DNA from: Patescibacteria group bacterium UBA6489
GTDB taxonomy: Bacteria; Patescibacteriota; Gracilibacteria; BD1-5; UBA6164
Assembly: GCA_002435385.1 (NCBI GenBank)
Contig: DJMN01000045.1
Span: forward strand, 1-19,327
Direction of reading: 5' to 3'
DNA length: 19,327 bases
The notes beneath the pieces are model-generated. The model was not told the origin of the DNA, did no database searches, and saw only the letters and a program-made list of their open reading frames with translations. Position numbers and translations under genes: made by a program. Below, piece by piece: positions 1 through 8,625 of the stretch (positions are counted from its first letter, which is position 1; every line of letters begins with the position of its first letter).

Positions 1-253
1 GCACTTGGGTATTGAATTTAGGTAAATCTCCCTCTGCATATAACTCCCTATTTTCAAACAAAAGTCTAAAAGTTTTAGGTGTTTTTTTTCTTAAATCATC
101 AAGTATTTGATAAGTATCTGCTAGTTCTTTAAGAGAAGAATCACTAATCATTAAATCTAACATTTCTCAACTAGACATATCACCTTTAACTATTCATTTA
201 ACTGAATCTGATACATCTAATTTATCTCATCTTGGCACGACTAAATCTCCCAT
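1..253 (-). CDS. Hypothetical protein, N-terminal 84 residues (runs off left edge)
   Basis: I do not recognise this protein. With TGA read as Gly it is open from an ATG at 253 to the window edge, beginning MGDLVVPRGDKLDVSDSVKG. It is acidic and soluble-looking, with no signal peptide or membrane segment. Three in-frame TGA codons fall in the visible part. It lies about 70 bp downstream of the broken histidine phosphatase gene, on the same strand, and may be the last visible member of the run that starts at the lipoprotein near 2515. The C-terminus is outside the window, so neither length nor family can be judged. Confidence 0.6.
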
Positions 254-323
254 AATTTATAATTATTTAATAATCTCTAAATAATAATAACACATAACAA
301 AAATTATTACAAAATAACTAACC

Positions 324-954
324 TTATATCATCTGCTCATCATTCTGCTTCTCTGTTGTCTTAAAAACATGAACATCATGCTCAGAAGGATCTTCAGAAA
401 GCAACAGTAAATCAGCATTACCAGAATAAAATTTATCCAAAGTTTCTTTCCAAACCAAATCATAAAAGCTGTATACAACATTTTTCATATATCACCATGA
501 GTGACAATAAGTACGTTTCCGTCTCCATTTTCCTTTTTTATCCTTTCAATAACTCTTCTAGCCCTCTCAATTGTTTGAGGAAAATTTTCTCCTCATTCAG
601 GCTCTAAAAAATAAGCTATATCCTTAGTCTGAAAGATTTTAGGTGAACACATTTTTACAATCTCAAAATGATGCCTACCAGACATAATCCCAAAATTTCT
701 TTCAATTAAATAATCTAAAACAATAGGTTTAGGTCCTGAGACTTTTCAAGAAATAATTTCAACTGTTTTAAATGCTCTTTTTAAAGGAGATGAATAAATA
801 TTATCAAACTTGATTTTTTTCTCTGCTATCTTTTCTCCAGAAAGTTCTGCTTGCTTAATTCATTTCTCCGTCAATTTTGTATCTCTCCAACCATTTAAAA
901 TTCACTTTATATTATCCTCATCCTCTCCATGTCTAGCTACATATATTTTAGCAT
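324..954 (-). pseudogene. Histidine phosphatase (phosphoglycerate mutase-like) with two frame slips
   Basis: The product is a phosphohistidine-dependent phosphatase of the phosphoglycerate mutase superfamily. After the start region the frame reads IYVARHGE, with the catalytic RHG, then LNGWRDTKLTEKG, YSSPLKRAFKTVEI, the EGGENF segment and the second catalytic histidine in VTHGDIGKML. The reading is interrupted twice. The ATG at 954 leads into a stop after five codons, unless one A is restored in the AAAA run at 946-949. After HGDIGKMLYT the conserved tail (FYDLVWKETLDKFYSGNADLLLL, split here by description only) lies in another frame, reached by restoring one T in the TTTT run near 464-467. 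With both bases restored the gene is 211 codons, ending TAA at 324. The N-terminal frame has no ATG/GTG/TTG start of its own. It is either a decaying gene or a pair of homopolymer assembly errors. It sits 22 bp below the HAD gene. The substrate is unknown. Confidence 0.75.
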
Positions 955-976
955 AAAAACTACAACTTATAAAATA

Positions 977-1453
977 TTAATTTTTATTAATCATATTTTG
1001 AATAGAACTTTTAGCTTGCTTGAAATTTTCATATCTAACTGTATTAAATCATGCTTCTTTTGCTGCCTCTATATTTCCTAGAGTATCATCAATAAACAAA
1101 ATTTCTTCAGGTTTTAATTTTAACTTCTCAGCTAAAAGCAAATAAGCTTCTTTCTCATCTTTCTTTACTCATAAATCAGTTGAAATAAAAACATCTTCAA
1201 AAATTCACTCTAAACGACTTTTTATAGGTGGATATTCTTGAATATATCTTGTTGTAAAAATATATAAATCCAAAGAACTAGACAATACCTTATAATAACT
1301 TAATAAATCATCATTCAGTTTAAAATGTTCCCATATATCATAATCTGACTCTTTTAGCAATTCTTCATGAAGCCTATTTAGTTTTCCTATATATGATGAA
1401 TCTTTATGAAATAAAACAACTTTTGAAAAATCTGTTATTAACGCTTTTATCAT
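977..1453 (-). CDS. HAD-superfamily hydrolase, 158 aa
   Basis: This is a small HAD-fold phosphatase. It begins MIKALITDFSKVVLF. Asp8 is the nucleophile of motif I, but the residue two places on is Ser, not the Asp usual in phosphatases; variants with D-x-G or D-x-S occur in YihX-like members. Motif II is the Thr pair in IFTTR (about residues 66-69). The motif III lysine is in GVKKDEK (97-98). Motif IV is ILFIDDT with Asp122-Asp123, followed by the typical GNIEAAKEAGFNTVRY. TGA supplies Gly83, Gly95 and Gly135. Length is short for the family but all four motifs are present. It lies 28 bp after the P-loop kinase gene and 22 bp before the histidine phosphatase, so the three are probably co-transcribed. 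The substrate cannot be told from sequence. Confidence 0.85.
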
Positions 1454-1481
1454 TTTTTTTAAATTAAAAAATAAAAATTTT

Positions 1482-2108
1482 TTACCTATTTACTAAATAA
1501 TCTATTCACCATTCCAACTTCTCATAAAAATCATCATCCATATTAAGCACCTTAAGTCAATATTTTTCTGCTTCACTTTGAAATACCTTTCAATAATCAC
1601 ATATCATATCTGCTATTTTTCAGTATGTATTTTCATCCTTAGTCCTATTTATAATCCAATCATTAGGAGTACTTGTTTTCTTCACATCTCTTATAAATTT
1701 TTCTTTACTTGTTTTAACTAAAAAAATACTCTTAACTTTATCAGGATATTTTAAAATAAGTTTTTTTACAAATCTTGGTTCTATATAATATCCCTCCATT
1801 ATAAAATCATTTTTATCTGTAATCTCAGAAATCATAACCATATCTATTGCATCAAAACAAGTTTGAGCTTGAACTCTATATGCTTCTATTATTTCTCATA
1901 GAGAATATTTAAAAAACTTTTCATCATTATCCTCACATTTCTGACAAGTAGCAGGAAACATTTTTCCAAAATTTTCCATACCTACATAAGGTTTTATAAC
2001 ATTCTGAAGAGTATCTGTTGATAACATTGAAATTCAATTTAACTCCAATAATTTCTTTGCCAATGTTGTTTTTCAACATTTGGGAGGTCAGCCAATTAAA
2101 TAAATCAT
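1482..2108 (-). CDS. P-loop kinase-like NTPase, 208 aa
   Basis: The protein opens MIYLIGGPPKCGKTTLAKKL, a textbook N-terminal Walker A (G7-P-P-K-C-G12-K13-T14), followed by STDTL, the usual position of the substrate-side Asp in small-molecule kinases. Further on are a CQKC pair near residue 60, a central strand ending NDFIMEGYYI, and a lid-like basic stretch (VKTSKEKFIRDVKK). This architecture is typical of small P-loop kinases of the adenylate/2-phosphoglycerate kinase type, but I cannot name the substrate. Glycines of the Walker loop are partly written as TGA, another indication of the recoded stop. It starts 26 bp after the lipoprotein stop and precedes two phosphatase-type genes, which suggests a phosphorylation/dephosphorylation cluster. 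No membrane segments. Confidence 0.8.
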
Positions 2109-2134
2109 ATTTTATTTTTACATATTACTTTCTT

Positions 2135-2515
2135 CTATTTTATATCATTTAATATATTCAATAGTTTTTCATTATCTACTTTTAAAACAGCCTTATTTAC
2201 ACGAACTATAGAAGTATTAGTAACTTCAATAGTATCATTATTTCCATTTGAATAATAAATAGTAAAGTACGCTATTCATTGACATTTACAGTCACCTCCT
2301 ACCTCTCCTTTCTTTATTATATCATATATTTTTAAAGCGATATCTGAGCCCATTTTAAAAAATAACCTACTATCTTCATCTGATCCATCTAAAAATAACT
2401 CTCCTTCCACCTTTGAAATCTCTTCTCTATTCCCATTAAAGATTTTCTGATTTCCACAAGAAAATAAAAACAGAGACGAAGTAATCAAAATTATTACAAA
2501 TAAAATTTTTCTCAT
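2135..2515 (-). CDS. Small secreted lipoprotein, 126 aa
   Basis: The N-terminus MRKILFVIILITSSLFLFSC is a lipoprotein signal peptide: two basic residues, a hydrophobic core and the lipobox LFSC with Cys20 as the predicted lipidated residue. The mature part is acidic, contains a GGDCKCQ segment around residues 73-79, reads through one TGA (Gly80) and ends NILNDIK with TAG. I recognise no domain. It is the first gene of the minus-strand run and has its own promoter candidate at 2555-2582, so it may head an operon with the P-loop kinase, HAD and histidine phosphatase genes. The role is unknown; anchoring at the outer face of the cytoplasmic membrane follows from the signal type. Confidence 0.75.
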
Positions 2516-2554
2516 ACAAAAACATAAATAAATAAAAGTAAATATTCTCCAAGC

Positions 2555-2582
2555 ATTTTATCAATTCCACTTTAAAAGTAAA
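2555..2582 (-). promoter_or_regulatory. Candidate sigma-70-type promoter for lipoprotein operon
   Basis: On the minus strand TTTACT (2577-2582), a 16-bp spacer and TAAAAT (2555-2560) lie about 40 bp before the lipoprotein ATG. The -35 matches TTGACA at 4 of 6 and the -10 matches TATAAT at 5 of 6. AT-rich DNA gives such matches by chance fairly often. Confidence 0.4.
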
Positions 2583-2610
2583 ATAAATCAACAAATTCTC
2601 CCATTTTCTT

Positions 2611-2638
2611 TTGACTTAAGAAAAAAAAAATCTAATAT
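2611..2638 (+). promoter_or_regulatory. Promoter of topA
   Basis: TTGACT (2611-2616), a 16-bp A-rich spacer and TAATAT (2633-2638) form a good sigma-70-type promoter. Transcription would start near 2645, about 30 nt before the topA ATG. It is divergent from the lipoprotein promoter, and the two share the 160-bp gap. Confidence 0.65.
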
Positions 2639-2675
2639 CCCTAGTACAAAATATATTTAAAAAACCAAAAAAATC

Positions 2676-4988
2676 ATGTCAAAAAAACTAGTAATAGTCG
2701 AATCACCAGCAAAAGCTAAAACTATATCAAAATTCCTTCCTACAACAGAATATGTTGTAACAGCATCTATGTGACACATAAGAGACCTACCACAAAAAAA
2801 ATTATGAGTAGATATAGAAAACAACTTCGCTCCAGAATACTGAATAAATGATGACAAAAAAAAGACAGTTAACTCACTTAAAAAATTAGCAAAAACCTCT
2901 AACGAAGTTTGGATAGCAACGGATGAGGATAGAGAATGAGAAGCCATAGGATGGCACCTTTGTCATGTACTAGACGTAGATCCAAAAACAACAAAAAGAA
3001 TAGCATTCCATGAAATAACAAAAACAGCCATTCTAAAGGCTATAGATGAACCGAAAACATTAAACATGTGACTAGTTGATGCTCAACAAGCAAGAAGAAT
3101 ATTAGATAGACTAGTATGATACAAAGTTTCTCCAGTACTATGGAAAAAAATTAGAAAATGATTATCAGCAGGTAGAGTTCAATCAGTTGCAGTAAAACTA
3201 ATAGTAGAAAAAGAAATAGAAATACAAAACTTCAAACCAAAAGAAAGTTGGAAATTATCAATAGAACTTTCTTATGAAAATCAAAAGTTCAAAGCACATC
3301 TAGAAAAAATAAATTGAAAAAACAAAAATTTTAACTCAAGAGAAGACATTGAAAAAATACTACTAACTCTATTTTGAGATTTATCGAAACTAAAAGAAAA
3401 AAAGGATAAAAAATGATATACTATACTAAAAGACAAAGAAAACTCTCTTGATTTCCGTTTAGAAGATGTAGTAAAAAAGGATTCAAAAAGAAATCCTTGA
3501 GCACCATTTACGACATCAACTCTACAACAAGAAGCCAGTAGAAAATACGGATTTTGAGTAAAACAAACTATGATGATAGCTCAAAAACTATACGAAGGTA
3601 TGGACTTATGAAACTGAGAAAGACAATGACTTATCACATACATGAGAACCGATAGTGTAAATTTATCAGACCAAGCAAAATGACAAGCAAAAGATGTTAT
3701 AGAAAAAACATTCTGAAAAGAATACCATAAATTAAGAAACTATAAAACAAAATCAGCAGGAGCACAAGAAGCTCATGAAGCAATAAGACCAACAGATTTA
3801 CACAGAACCCCAGAAAGCTTAGCCTCAGTATTAGATTCTAGCCAACTAAAACTATATACACTTATCTGGAAAAGAACATTAGCTTCACAGATGAAAGAAG
3901 CACTATTAGAGATAACAACTTTCTCTTTTTCTCCAACAAAAGCAGAAAATCAAACATGGATAACAAAATGAGAAGTTATCAAGTTTGATTGATTCATGAA
4001 ACTCTATATAGAATCATTAGATGACGATGATCAAAAAGAAGAAGATAAAGAAGACTCTCTACTACCAGATATAAAAGTATGAGAAATATTACCATGAAAA
4101 AACCTAGAAGCACTTCAAAAATTCTCTAGACCACCAGCAAGATACACAGAAGCATCTCTAGTAAAAAAACTAGAATCAGAATGAATAGGTAGACCTTCTA
4201 CATATGCACCAACTATCTCAACAATAATAGACAGATGATATGTAGAAAAATTTGAGAAAAAATACCTAAAACCAACAGAAATTGCATTCACTGTTACAGA
4301 ATTTCTAGAAAAATACTTCTCACAAATGATGCAATACAAGTTTACAAAAGAAGTAGAGGAAGATTTTGATAAAATAGAACAATGAGAAAAAGAGTATCCT
4401 ATAATGCTTAGTGAATTTCGGGAATGAACTCTAAAAAAAGATTTAGAAGAAGCTTGAGCAAATGCTGAAAAAGTAGTAGAAAAAACTGGATGAACCTGTC
4501 CAGAATGTTGAAAAGAACTAATTTATAGATTTTCAAAAGCAGGAAAATTTATCTGATGTTCTGGATTTCCAGAATGTAAATTCATAGATCAACCCAAAGA
4601 ACAAAAAGATGAATTAAGTGCTCTTAGAGAAAAATACGAATGAAAACCATGTCCAGATTGAATAGAATGAACAATAGTAGTAAAGACCTGAAGATTCTGA
4701 CCTTTCCTTTCTTCATCAGAATATCCTAAAGTAAAACGGATTTGAAAAATAAAATCAGAAAAAGAAGTAATTTTAGAAGAAATTTTAACAGAAAAATGAT
4801 TATTAAAAGATGAAGAAACTTGAGAAGAATTAGTATTAAAAAATTCTAGAAGAGGACAATTTCTAGCTGCTAAGAATTACCCAAAAGTAAAAATAGCAAA
4901 ACCAATTCCAAAAGATGTTTGGGATGAGTTGAATAAAAGAATGAATCCAGAACAAAATGAAGAAGAAACAAAAGAAGACCAAGATTAA
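2676..4988 (+). CDS. topA: DNA topoisomerase I (type IA), 770 aa
   Basis: TopA relaxes negatively supercoiled DNA by single-strand passage. Toprim motifs are clear: KLVIVESPAKAKTI at the N-terminus, SMGHIRDLP (residues 31-39) and the metal-binding DEDREGEAIGWH (83-94). The active-site Tyr is Tyr322 in ITYMRTDS, and SAGRVQSVAV and KSAGAQEAHEAIRPT follow family pattern. The C-terminus has a C4 zinc finger (Cys608, 611, 628, 634) followed by two finger-like repeats (around 651-690 and 730-750) that have lost most or all cysteines. About 37 in-frame TGA codons are present against about 10 GGN glycines; TGA falls on invariant glycines of SMGH and DREGE, which establishes UGA as Gly. Two CGG codons (residues 582 and 688) may encode Trp. 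The gene is monocistronic: own promoter at 2611-2638, and a palindromic terminator containing its TAA stop. The ATG is preceded by an A-rich leader without a Shine-Dalgarno motif. Confidence 0.97.
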
Positions 4989-5003
4989 TCTTGGTCTTCT
5001 TTT
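4970..5003. terminator. 34-bp perfect palindrome at topA 3' end (copy 1)
   Basis: Each arm is 17 bp (AAAAGAAGACCAAGATT and its exact reverse complement), with no spacer. On the plus strand the RNA would fold into a hairpin followed by UUUU and an AU-rich tail, so it can terminate topA. The topA stop TAA (4986-4988) lies at the dyad centre, and the last codons Asp-Gln-Asp lie in the left arm. The inner 22 bp (4976-4997) are identical to those of the palindrome at 6300-6339. Confidence 0.85.
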
Positions 5004-5019
5004 ATAATACAACTATTTT

Positions 5020-5047
5020 TTGACATTTGTTACATCTTCTATAAAAT
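5020..5047 (+). promoter_or_regulatory. Promoter of the 5080-6321 gene
   Basis: TTGACA (5020-5025), a 16-bp spacer and TAAAAT (5042-5047) give a strong consensus promoter just after the topA terminator. Initiation near 5054 would leave a leader of about 25 nt before the ATG at 5080. Confidence 0.65.
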
Positions 5048-5079
5048 ACAATACGTTTTACAAAATTATTTTATTAATT

Positions 5080-6321
5080 ATGAATACACAATACGACAAT
5101 TTTTGAATACATACAAATCCTGAAACTTTTTCTCCTTTTTCTGAACAACTAACGCTTATAAAAGTTATGAATGACACAAGAAACCATTCTACAGAAATAA
5201 TAATACCTAAAAACAAAAGTGTTACATTACCTGATAACTTATTGAATGCTCCCTTACCAGATTCTTTAACAAAATTATTCCCAAAAACACGATTTCCTGA
5301 AACTTTAGGCGATATCGCATGAGAAAGAAAGTCTTATCGTTCAGATATTGACTCACTTAAAAGACTACTATCATACATAAGAGAAAATGATATAGAAGAT
5401 TCTGATTCATCTACTTTTTCGCATATTTTTTCTAGGCTAGAATGGTTTGAAAATATTCGTAATATCAACATAACAGAAGAAGTAAAAAAAGTATTTACTG
5501 CTTTAGATGAACTTGTAAGAGAAACAAAAAAAACTCTAGAAAGCAAAGAAAACCTAGGAACTATATCTCAGAACTTATGATTAGAACGTTATACTGATCA
5601 TATAAATATTGAACTATATGAAATCCATAAAATTATCAATGATTTTTTAAATGACTTAAAGTATAAAGTAGTAATAAATTCATGACAAAAATGAATAGAA
5701 GAAAAAGAACTTATTAAAGAATTAATAAAAAAATCCTTTTCTCCTGATAAAATAAGAAAATTATTAATAGAAAGTATAAAACAAAATCCTGATACATTAA
5801 ATTATTTATACAATTCATCAAATGAAATCAGTACAGAAATGCTATCTGATATAGAACTATCAGATGAAGGTATTATTTTAAAATATTGAAGTTCAGAATC
5901 TGCTAAAACAACAATTAAATATCAAGATATAGAAATTCACAAAATCAACCAACTTTATAGCCAACTTATATTTTACAAAAATATAAAAGAATACATTTGA
6001 AAAGAAGAAATATTTGCAGCTGAACTAAATCATATATTTTGGTTAAAGAGACAATTATGATTAGATATACAAAGATGAATAAACTTTATCACTGGTATAA
6101 CAATACTAACTGATAGCTTTGTTATAACTCTAAGCGATTGAAAAACAAATAGAAAAAAATACAGTGAAATTGATATGAGTTGAAATAATTATTTAGGAAG
6201 TAGTTGGCAAATTCTATCTGATATAATAAATACACAAAGAATTTATAATCTTCTTCAAAGAGAACCAGATTTCTTTCTTGATAAAAATCAAGAAAATCCT
6301 ATAAAAGCAGACCAAGATTAA
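5080..6321 (+). CDS. Hypothetical protein, 413 aa, cytoplasmic, probably helical
   Basis: I do not recognise a family. The protein starts MNTQYDNFGIHTNPETFSPF and has no signal peptide or membrane segment. Charge-rich, probably helical stretches fill much of the middle (for example EEVKKVFTALDELVRETKKT and the GIEEKELIKELIKKSF region). A segment near residues 330-350 reads RGINFITGITILTDSFVITL and could be a buried strand pair. In-frame TGA (Gly) is frequent. One CGA occurs at residue 71, in FPKT-x-FPET. It ends IKADQD with the TAA at 6319-6321 inside the second palindrome, overlapping by 4 bp the stop of the convergent gene. It has its own promoter after topA, so it is expressed separately. 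Confidence 0.85.
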
Positions 6322-6339
6322 TCTTGGTCTGCTTTTATA
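6300..6339. terminator. 40-bp perfect palindrome shared by two convergent genes (copy 2)
   Basis: Each arm is 20 bp, beginning TATAAAAGCAGACCAAGATT. The centre TTAA (6318-6321) gives TAA stops on both strands, so both convergent genes end Lys-Ala-Asp-Gln-Asp-stop. It can fold as a hairpin in either transcript, with UUUUAUAU following on both sides, and fits a bidirectional terminator. Compared with copy 1 at 4970-5003, the central 34 bp differ by one A-T to C-G pair, changed on both arms. Confidence 0.85.
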
Positions 6340-7502
6340 TTATCAAGTATTTTTATTATATTACTTTCTATCTCTTCTATATCTACATCTGCATTATCAA
6401 CAACAAGTACCATCTCATTTAAATAATCCCTAAGCTGATAGACTCATTCAATATTTTCAACCTTAGAAATAAAATCAAAAATTCATTTCTTTGATCAAAC
6501 ATAATCATAGAAACTATTACTAAAAGATAAAACATACAGTCTTTCTCTAAGTTTTTCAATAGAATCTATCCATTTTTCATTTTCTTCTGTATATAATATA
6601 CTACCAAACTCCTCTGATGAATAAAACTCATATGGCAATCAGATTTTTTCCAAAAATTCCAGATAATTATCTTCTGTAATTTTATTGTATCATAGCTTTA
6701 TCAAAATTTCCTTAAACTTATCAACTAATCTATATCAAAATTTTAAAATATCCTCTAAATTTGAATCATTTCTAAGTTCAGACAAATACAAATGTAATTC
6801 CATAAAAATAGAATCCTTTTCAGCCCTAGCTGGTTCTACTTTCAATACTCAAGTTGATAATGATACTAAATCCTCTTTATGAAGACTCTCTGCAAAATAA
6901 AACAAATCTCAAGATGAAAATTTATTTCCAGACATCTCTTCTATTCCTGAAACTAATTCCCTATCCTCTTTGTTATATCTCTCAAATATATGCTTTTTAA
7001 ATTCCTCTTCTGTTACATCTGGATGAGAATGCCAACTATTATCTACATCTCTATATGTACTGTCTACCGACAGTCTTGTTGTAGAAACTTTATAATAAAA
7101 ATTTAAGATTCCATATCTCTTTAATACAAATCAATATACTTCATTTTTTTCTGATTTTCTCAATTCTTGCATACGATTATATAAATCTTGTTTAGAGTTA
7201 TATTTTTCCATATCATATCAATCTATTTCTACATATTCATCATGCTTTAATCTATCAACCGCCTCAAATATCTTTTGAGAATAAGTCGCTATTGGAAGAA
7301 GAACAACATGAGATAAATCTTCAGGAGTTACAAAAGCAAAATCGTTCTCACAAAACTTTTTTAAGACTCTATAAACATCAAAAGAAGTATTTAGTCATGC
7401 TCTTGTCATACTATCAGCCAATGAACTATAAATAGAAGAATAATAACTATCATCATTAAGTCATCTTTCAGCAAGCATATCCTTCACAACTTGTTTATCC
7501 AT
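6318..7502 (-). CDS. Hypothetical protein, 394 aa, probably helical
   Basis: I do not recognise a family. It starts MDKQVVKDMLAERGLNDDSY, has no signal peptide or membrane segment, and is acidic and probably mostly alpha-helical, with charged stretches such as DRLKHDEYVEIDGYDMEKY and WIDSIEKLRERLYVLSF. About a dozen in-frame TGAs read as Gly. It begins 20 bp after the stop of the PilT-like gene, so the two are likely co-transcribed. It ends IKADQD-TAA in the shared palindrome and overlaps the convergent gene by 4 bp. Size and composition resemble the convergent 413-aa protein, but I see no clear sequence similarity beyond the forced identical ends. Confidence 0.85.
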
Positions 7503-7522
7503 AACTTAATTTTTAGTTAATA

Positions 7523-8557
7523 TTAATCCTGCTTTTGAAACCTCTTCTTATTAAAATCATAAGTTTCTTGTGAAATAAGTCATTTTCCCATCAAGAAATC
7601 TAAACTCTTTTCTACAGAATACATTCACTCCTTTTGACCAGTCTCTATAATATTATCAAGCTGATTAAGTTTATTTTCACTGATAGTATTAGTTACAGAA
7701 AAATTATTTACAAGAACCTCAAATAAAGCAACTCTTCATCCTCATTCCTTTGGAATAAGCTCTTGCCAAGCAACTCAAACAAGTGATTCAGAAAATTGAG
7801 CTCTAACATGATTTTTTTCATCTCAAGGAAACATATCAATCACACGAGAAACTGTTTTTGAGGCACTAGAAGTATGAAGTGTAGCCAAAACCAAAGTACC
7901 AGTTTCTGCTGCAGTAAGAGCAAGTCTAAAACTCTCTAAATCCCTCATCTCTCATACCATAAGTACATCAGGAGCCTGTCTTAAGGCTGACCTCAAGGCA
8001 TTTTGAAAACTCCTAGTAGATTTTCAAACCTCTCTCTGCTCAAATAAACACCTTTCATTTTTATATACAAACTCTATAGGATCTTCTACAGTTATAACAT
8101 GCCTATCATAATGCTTATTAATATAATTCATAAGAGATCATAAAGTTGTAGACTTTCAAGATCCAACAGCTCATGTAACCAATATAAGCCCACTCTTTCT
8201 TTTGGCAAATTCCAAAATACTACTTGGCAAATTTAACTCTTCAAATTCTGGAATTTTTGATTCAATAACTCTAAAAACAGCTCAAATTCATTTCCTTTGA
8301 ACAAAAGTATTTACTCTAAATCTATATTCAAATGCAGTAATTCAAAAATCTAACTCTAAATTCTGTAAAAATTCCTCTCTTTGCTTATTACTCATTATAC
8401 TAAAAAGCTCTTTTTGTAGTTCTTCTTTATCAAGTATTCACAATTCTTCTAAAAATACAGTACCTCAATGAAGTTTAAAGGCTGGAGGGTTTCAAGATGA
8501 CAATATGATGTCTGAAGTCCCTTCTTCAACACCTCTCTTTAATATATCTAAAATCAC
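7523..8557 (-). CDS. pilT: PilT-like type IV pilus retraction ATPase, 344 aa
   Basis: This is a secretion/pilus ATPase of the PilT group, which powers pilus retraction as a cytoplasmic hexamer. The order of motifs is as in PilT: SDIILSSGNPP near the N-terminus (SDIHL in typical members), VNTFVQRKG, Walker A in TGAVGSGKST with Lys135, Asp box VITVEDPIEF, Walker B VLMVGEMRD, His box LATLHTSSA, and GGRVALFEVLVNN in the C-terminal domain. The length matches PilT. The start is GTG at 8557, because the frame has no ATG upstream and the reading matches the family from there; ATT at 8560 is an alternative. TGA provides glycines in the Walker A loop and elsewhere. The AIRNLI retraction signature of classic PilT is not seen. 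No other pilus gene is nearby. Confidence 0.9.
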
Positions 8558-8595
8558 AATGCAAAAATTAAAAATATAAAATCTTTATATTTCTA

Positions 8596-8624
8596 ATTTT
8601 AACATATTATTTTGATATAAACAA
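8596..8624 (-). promoter_or_regulatory. Weak promoter candidate before pilT
   Basis: TTGTTT (8619-8624), a 17-bp spacer and TAAAAT (8596-8601) on the minus strand, about 40 bp from the GTG. The -35 is poor, but a terminator separates pilT from ftsK, so some promoter is expected here. Confidence 0.35.
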
Positions 8625-8625
8625 A

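Noticed and set aside
2657..2947. Open frame on the minus strand of topA (96 codons)
   Set aside because: It lies wholly opposite the highly conserved toprim region of topA and has no promoter or family motif; a shadow of the real gene.
2676..4988. Reading TGA as tryptophan (Mycoplasma-type code 4)
   Set aside because: TGA falls on invariant glycines in TopA, GlnA and P-loops, where Trp would destroy the sites; TGG is used separately for Trp.
6685..6882. Plus-strand open frame opposite the 394-aa gene
   Set aside because: The minus-strand frame is open over the full gene with consistent TGA-Gly use; the short plus frame is chance.
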